NCBI GenBank assembly: GCA_042569785.1
Contig: JBHPGW010000090.1
Location: 1 to 9,108, forward strand
Reading direction: 5' to 3'
DNA from: JBHPGW01 sp042569785
GTDB lineage: Bacteria; Planctomycetota; Phycisphaerae; Sedimentisphaerales; Anaerobacaceae
Length of the DNA stretch: 9,108 bases
Position numbers and translations under genes: made by a program. Shown here one piece after another: positions 6,449 to 9,108 of this stretch; the stretch's first letter is position 1, and every line of letters starts with the position of its first letter. The notes under the pieces were generated by a model. It searched no databases and was not told where the DNA came from. It saw nothing but the letters and a program-made list of their open reading frames with translations.

Positions 6449-7657
6449 ATGGCTACAGAAGTAAAGTTACCGCAGTTGGGGCAGACGATGGAAGAAGGTA
6501 CTATCGTTAATTGTCTGGTGAAGGCAGATGACCAGGTTAAAAAAGGCGATGTCATTTTTGAGGTCGAAACTGACAAGGCTACGTTAGAGCTTGAATCACC
6601 GGCTGACGGTTTTGTAAAACATATACTGGCAGAAAACGGTCAGACGCTGCTGGTCGGTGAGGTTGTAATGATCCTCGGCGAAAAGGACGAACAGGTCGCG
6701 GCACCAGCTTCCGGCAGTACAGCTCCTGCAGCGGCAGTGACGCCAACAGAAACGCCTGCAGCAGCAGAGGCTGCAAAGCCTGAGGCTGTCAAGCCTGCCG
6801 CTAAACCGGGCGGAAAGGTTAAAGCCTCGCCAAGAGCTAAGAAATTAGCCAGGGATATGGGTGTTGATATAACCGCTATCGCAGGTACGGGCCCTGGCGG
6901 CAGAGTTACCGAAGACGATGTCAAGAACACTTCTTCAGCGAAACCAGCAGATGCAGCACCAGTAGCTGAGGGTGACATCAAACTCGGCGACGCGGTACCT
7001 GTTAACAGATTGCAGAAGATCACCGCACAGAGGATGATGCAGTCCAAGCTGGAGATCCCGTGCTTCTATCTGACGGTAAAAGTCGATGCAACAGAGTTAG
7101 TTGACTTCAGAGCGAAATTTAATGAGACCAGTGATGTCAAAGTAGCTTATAACGATTTTATCATTCGGGCCGTCGGAATGGGGATCAAGAAGTTCCCTGT
7201 AATGGCCGGTCAGTCAGATGGTAAGACGATCAAGATAGCTCCAAGCATCGGTGTCGGCCTGGCGATCGCGGCTCCGGATGGATTAGTAGCACCTATCGTT
7301 AAGGACGTACAGAAAAAGACACCTGTTCAGATCGCTCGTGATACTAAAATTTTGATCGATAAGACTCGCAACAATAAGCTGGCTCCAGCGGATCTATCCG
7401 ACGGCAATATCACTGTAAGCAATCTCGGGGCTTTCGGTATCGAATCGTTTATTCCGATCGTAGTTCCGGGCCAGGCCAGCATAATCGGTGTCGGCCGGAT
7501 AAGCGATACTTGTGTACCGGACAATGGCAACATTATGATACGAAAAATGATGAGTATGACGCTTTCGGTCGACCACAAGGTTGCCAACGGAGCGTACGCC
7601 GCGCAGTTCCTCGACTTCGTAAGAAAAACGCTCGAAACACCTGCGAACTTAGCTTGA
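6449..7657 (+). CDS. Dihydrolipoamide acyltransferase (E2) of the 2-oxo acid dehydrogenase complex
   Basis: The 402-residue E2 has the standard order of domains. One lipoyl domain (about 3-79) carries the lipoylated Lys43 in ETDKATLE. An Ala/Pro-rich linker follows (about 80-122), then a peripheral-subunit-binding domain (about 125-160, ASPRAKKLARDMGVD through GPGGRVTEDDV) and the catalytic core (about 180-402). The core forms the complex scaffold and passes the acyl group from the lipoyl arm to CoA. The active-site segment reads DHKVANGAYAAQFL (375-388): His376 is kept, but position 380 is Asn (AAC) where most E2 proteins have Asp in HRVVDG. ATG 6449 is chosen over the in-frame TTG 6437 because GAGG (6439-6442) lies six bases before it. 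The gene lies 105 bases after the E1 fusion, its partner enzyme. No E3 gene follows; the next gene faces the opposite way. Confidence 0.93.
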   Translation: MATEVKLPQLGQTMEEGTIVNCLVKADDQVKKGDVIFEVETDKATLELESPADGFVKHILAENGQTLLVGEVVMILGEKDEQVAAPASGSTAPAAAVTPTETPAAAEAAKPEAVKPAAKPGGKVKASPRAKKLARDMGVDITAIAGTGPGGRVTEDDVKNTSSAKPADAAPVAEGDIKLGDAVPVNRLQKITAQRMMQSKLEIPCFYLTVKVDATELVDFRAKFNETSDVKVAYNDFIIRAVGMGIKKFPVMAGQSDGKTIKIAPSIGVGLAIAAPDGLVAPIVKDVQKKTPVQIARDTKILIDKTRNNKLAPADLSDGNITVSNLGAFGIESFIPIVVPGQASIIGVGRISDTCVPDNGNIMIRKMMSMTLSVDHKVANGAYAAQFLDFVRKTLETPANLA

Positions 7658-7735
7658 TATTTAAAAGGAATTGTTTTCTCAACTGACGTAGATACTTGCT
7701 GATCGTATTGGGTAATTCGTCGAGTACTGTGCCGG

Positions 7736-8572
7736 TTAGTTGCAGGCGGCAATCAGGTCTTGATTTTTTGACAGGTAGGCCTCTATTGTTTTTATCATTG
7801 TCTCTTTCCCGGGCTTACTTATTTGTGCATCGGCGCCAACAGCTTCACCTTTTTTCAAGTTGCTATTAGTGATCAGTGAAGAAAACAGTATTACCGGTAT
7901 GTCTTTGAGTTGTGGGTCAGATTTGATCTTTGAGGTTAAGTGCAGGCCGTCCATCTGGGGCATTTCAATATCACTCAAAACAAGATCGAAGGGCCTGTCA
8001 TCATGGCCCATTCGCTCTGTAATTGTATCCCAGGCATGAAGACCGTTAGTGCAGGGGGTGATATTTTCAAACCCATACCTACTCAAAATACGAACCAACG
8101 TCTTTCGAATTATGGCTGAATCGTCTACAAGAAGTATGCGGCCATCCTTGCATTTGGGCCCTTGTTTTTTGCTGTTGGCGGGTATGCTGATACTCTCAAC
8201 CCCGAGTATCTCACTGATAACCGACTCAAAATCAACAATGAGGACAATCTTGTCGTTTATATTAACAACGCCGGTAATTGGGGCCTTAAGGTTCATAAGA
8301 TATGGCGATGGCGATTGTATCTGATCCCAGTTTAAACGATATATCCTGTCAACTGAATCGACGAGAATACCACATCTGAGATCGTTAAATTCAACTACGA
8401 TAGTCATCCCATTGCCATCAAGACTCTCGCTGCCTTGCATATCGAAGTGTCTGCCAAGATTTACCAGCGACAAGACATTGTCTCGCAATTTGAAAGTGCC
8501 CTCGACCGCTGAATGTGAATAAGGGATACGGATAGACTTGCTGCGTTGTACAATCTCTCGCACCTTAGCCAC
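7736..8572 (-). CDS. cheV: CheV-type chemotaxis coupling protein (CheW plus receiver), body after an internal stop
   Basis: The readable part, 278 residues from GTG 8572, contains most of a CheW domain (about 1-125, beginning AKVREIV with HSAVEGTFKLRDNVLSLVNL) and a complete response-regulator receiver domain (145-268). The receiver has acidic residues Asp150 and Asp151, phospho-acceptor Asp201 in LSDIEMPQMDG, Ser231 and Lys253 in SKPG. CheV couples chemoreceptors to the CheA kinase and is tuned by phosphorylation of the receiver domain. The CheW domain lacks its first strand if translation begins here; the missing part is encoded directly upstream in the same frame but is separated by a TGA (8600-8602). 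GTG 8572 has only a weak GGA-type ribosome site. The true gene probably started at ATG 8665, giving 309 sense codons. CheV identity is firm; whether functional protein is made is uncertain. Confidence 0.85.
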   Translation of the reverse strand: MAKVREIVQRSKSIRIPYSHSAVEGTFKLRDNVLSLVNLGRHFDMQGSESLDGNGMTIVVEFNDLRCGILVDSVDRIYRLNWDQIQSPSPYLMNLKAPITGVVNINDKIVLIVDFESVISEILGVESISIPANSKKQGPKCKDGRILLVDDSAIIRKTLVRILSRYGFENITPCTNGLHAWDTITERMGHDDRPFDLVLSDIEMPQMDGLHLTSKIKSDPQLKDIPVILFSSLITNSNLKKGEAVGADAQISKPGKETMIKTIEAYLSKNQDLIAACN

Positions 8573-8665
8573 ATTAATTCCAAAAGGTGTTGAGCCAAGT
8601 CAGAAGACCAACATCTCCATTTCGTTGGTTCCTGCTTCAGTGAGAATGCCCTGTTCTTTTGCCAT
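8573..8665 (-). pseudogene. cheV: Original 5' end of cheV, interrupted by an in-frame TGA
   Basis: From ATG 8665 the minus strand encodes 21 residues typical of a CheV N-terminus (GILTEAG, then GTNEMEMLVF), then TGA at 8602-8600, then LGSTPFGINV running without a break into AKVREIV of the downstream frame. CheW-type proteins read continuously through this place (for example LVF-x-LG), so one sense codon has been replaced by TGA. CGA (Arg) to TGA is the simplest change. The base after the stop is C, a context known to be leaky. This may be a nonsense mutation, a sequencing error or translational readthrough. Confidence 0.8.
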
Positions 8666-8673
8666 AAATTAAG

Positions 8674-8680
8674 TCCTTCT
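8674..8680 (-). promoter_or_regulatory. Ribosome binding site of full-length cheV
   Basis: The minus strand reads AGAAGGA, with AAGGA eight bases before ATG 8665. It is one of the stronger ribosome sites in the window and supports ATG 8665 as the original cheV start rather than GTG 8572. Confidence 0.65.
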
Positions 8681-8702
8681 AACTATTTATTTCAAACATA
8701 AC

Positions 8703-8998
8703 CTATACCATAAATTTCGGCTGATTATCGAACCAACTTAATTCATTCGGGTGCAATATTTTCATCTTGCACGTTATAATAAAACTGCGGTCCGATAAAT
8801 AGGCCTGTTTGGCTACAACAATTATATGAAGTGTTTTCACAGCCATCCCATAAGTCTGTAAATTCCGCATTGCAACTTGATTTATTGTAGCAAAAATCGC
8901 TTTTCCATCAAGCATTTCTGTAACCCCAGTTTGCAATTTTTATCGGCTGTCATCAATTCGGCGGGCATTGAAGCTAATACTGCCGAATTGTAAATCAT
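8703..8998 (-). pseudogene. Small unrecognised gene, apparently frameshifted
   Basis: A perfect GGAGG site (9005-9009) lies six bases before ATG 8998. From that ATG the frame gives MIYNSAVLASMPAELMTADK and then ends after 38 codons at 8882. A different frame, open from about 8936 to a TAG at 8703, gives a protein-like run (GVTEMLDGKAIFATINQVAM, later NLQTYGMAV and AKQAYLSDRSFI). Adding one A to the A5 run just after the GAT codon near 8940 would join the two into one protein of about 98 residues. The gene lies 37 bases upstream of the cheV start on the same strand, which suggests an operon. I do not recognise the family. The alternatives are a genuine 38-residue peptide from ATG 8998 or no gene at all. 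Confidence 0.35.
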
Positions 8999-9023
8999 AA
9001 CTTGCCTCCGTATATTCTTACAA

Positions 9024-9108
9024 CTATTCAAAACCCGGCAAATATGCCTTGTAGCTTTTCGGTGTTTCAAGTTTGATTAAGACATCGCTAAGGACATCAC
9101 CTTTTGGT
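9024..9108 (-). CDS. C-terminal end of a gene running off the right edge
   Basis: The minus strand is open from the window edge to a TAG at 9024-9026, encoding 27 residues (GDVLSDVLIKLE, then TPKSYKAYLPGFE at the end). The composition is protein-like, and the GGAGG site of the next small gene follows 14 bases after the stop, as expected inside an operon. With only 27 residues no family can be assigned; the neighbouring cheV makes a signalling protein plausible but unproven. Confidence 0.4.
   Translation of the reverse strand, partial: PKGDVLSDVLIKLETPKSYKAYLPGFE

Noticed and set aside
6640..7047. Long antisense open frame of 135 codons within the E2 gene
   Set aside because: It is a shadow of the Ala/Pro-rich E2 linker: low-complexity Ala/Ser/Pro composition and no family resemblance.
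7751..7769. Hairpin AATCA-loop-TGATT followed by T residues on the + strand, as terminator of the E2 gene
   Set aside because: The stem has only five, mostly A-T, pairs and lies inside the cheV coding region; too weak to call.
8573..8665. TGA in cheV as evidence for an alternative genetic code
   Set aside because: The E2 gene ends at a TGA exactly where the family normally ends, and the other genes show no internal TGA codons, so TGA works as a stop in this genome.
8573..8665. TGA in cheV as a selenocysteine codon
   Set aside because: No CheV selenoprotein is known to me, the position is not a Cys in CheW-type proteins, and I see no convincing hairpin directly downstream that could serve as a bacterial SECIS element.
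1..9108. Mobile elements, CRISPR arrays, tRNA genes and inverted-repeat ends
   Set aside because: I saw no transposase or integrase motifs, no regularly spaced long repeats and no tRNA-like cloverleaf in the gaps between genes.

Overview
This window looks like chromosomal DNA of a Gram-negative, environmental bacterium of moderate GC content. The style of the proteins points weakly to Planctomycetota (Phycisphaerae-like): TPR repeats of the HNNLG/HYRQAL kind, a fused E1 alpha/beta dehydrogenase, a PilZ protein with an unfamiliar N-terminal region, and poor or variable Shine-Dalgarno sites. No rRNA or other taxonomic marker is present, so this placement is inference. No tRNA, rRNA, CRISPR array, transposase or phage gene was found.

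Layout. (1) 1-423: the 3' part of a TPR gene on the + strand, cut off upstream by an in-frame stop and lacking a proper start codon. (2) 440-2310: a candidate promoter followed by a two-gene + strand unit, a DUF362 protein and a HAD phosphatase. (3) 2276-3840: two minus-strand genes, a PilZ (c-di-GMP receptor type) protein that overlaps the HAD gene tail to tail, and a DeoR-family repressor. (4) 3841-4105: a divergent control region with a good sigma70-type promoter facing right, a weaker one facing left, and helically phased GTTC repeats. (5) 4106-7657: a 2-oxo acid (pyruvate or acetoin type) dehydrogenase operon, with E1 alpha and beta fused in one 745-residue chain followed by a one-lipoyl-domain E2. 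No E3 (dihydrolipoamide dehydrogenase) gene lies in the window. (6) 7736-9108: a minus-strand chemotaxis region with cheV (CheW plus receiver domain), a small apparently frameshifted gene upstream of it, and the last codons of another gene at the right edge.

How the parts relate. The E1 fusion and E2 should work together in oxidative decarboxylation to an acyl-CoA. The DeoR repressor, which reads out phosphorylated sugars in characterised relatives, is divergently placed and is a natural candidate to control them. The PilZ protein and CheV link the neighbourhood to c-di-GMP and motility signalling.

Most notable observations. The cheV gene has an intact start (strong SD plus ATG at 8665), but codon 22 is TGA in the middle of an otherwise continuous CheW-domain reading frame. 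A second probable reading-frame lesion lies about 270 bases upstream of the cheV start. The E2 has Asn in place of the usual catalytic-motif Asp (HKVANG instead of HRVVDG). I do not see a clearly new multi-gene system; the unusual content is in these deviations.
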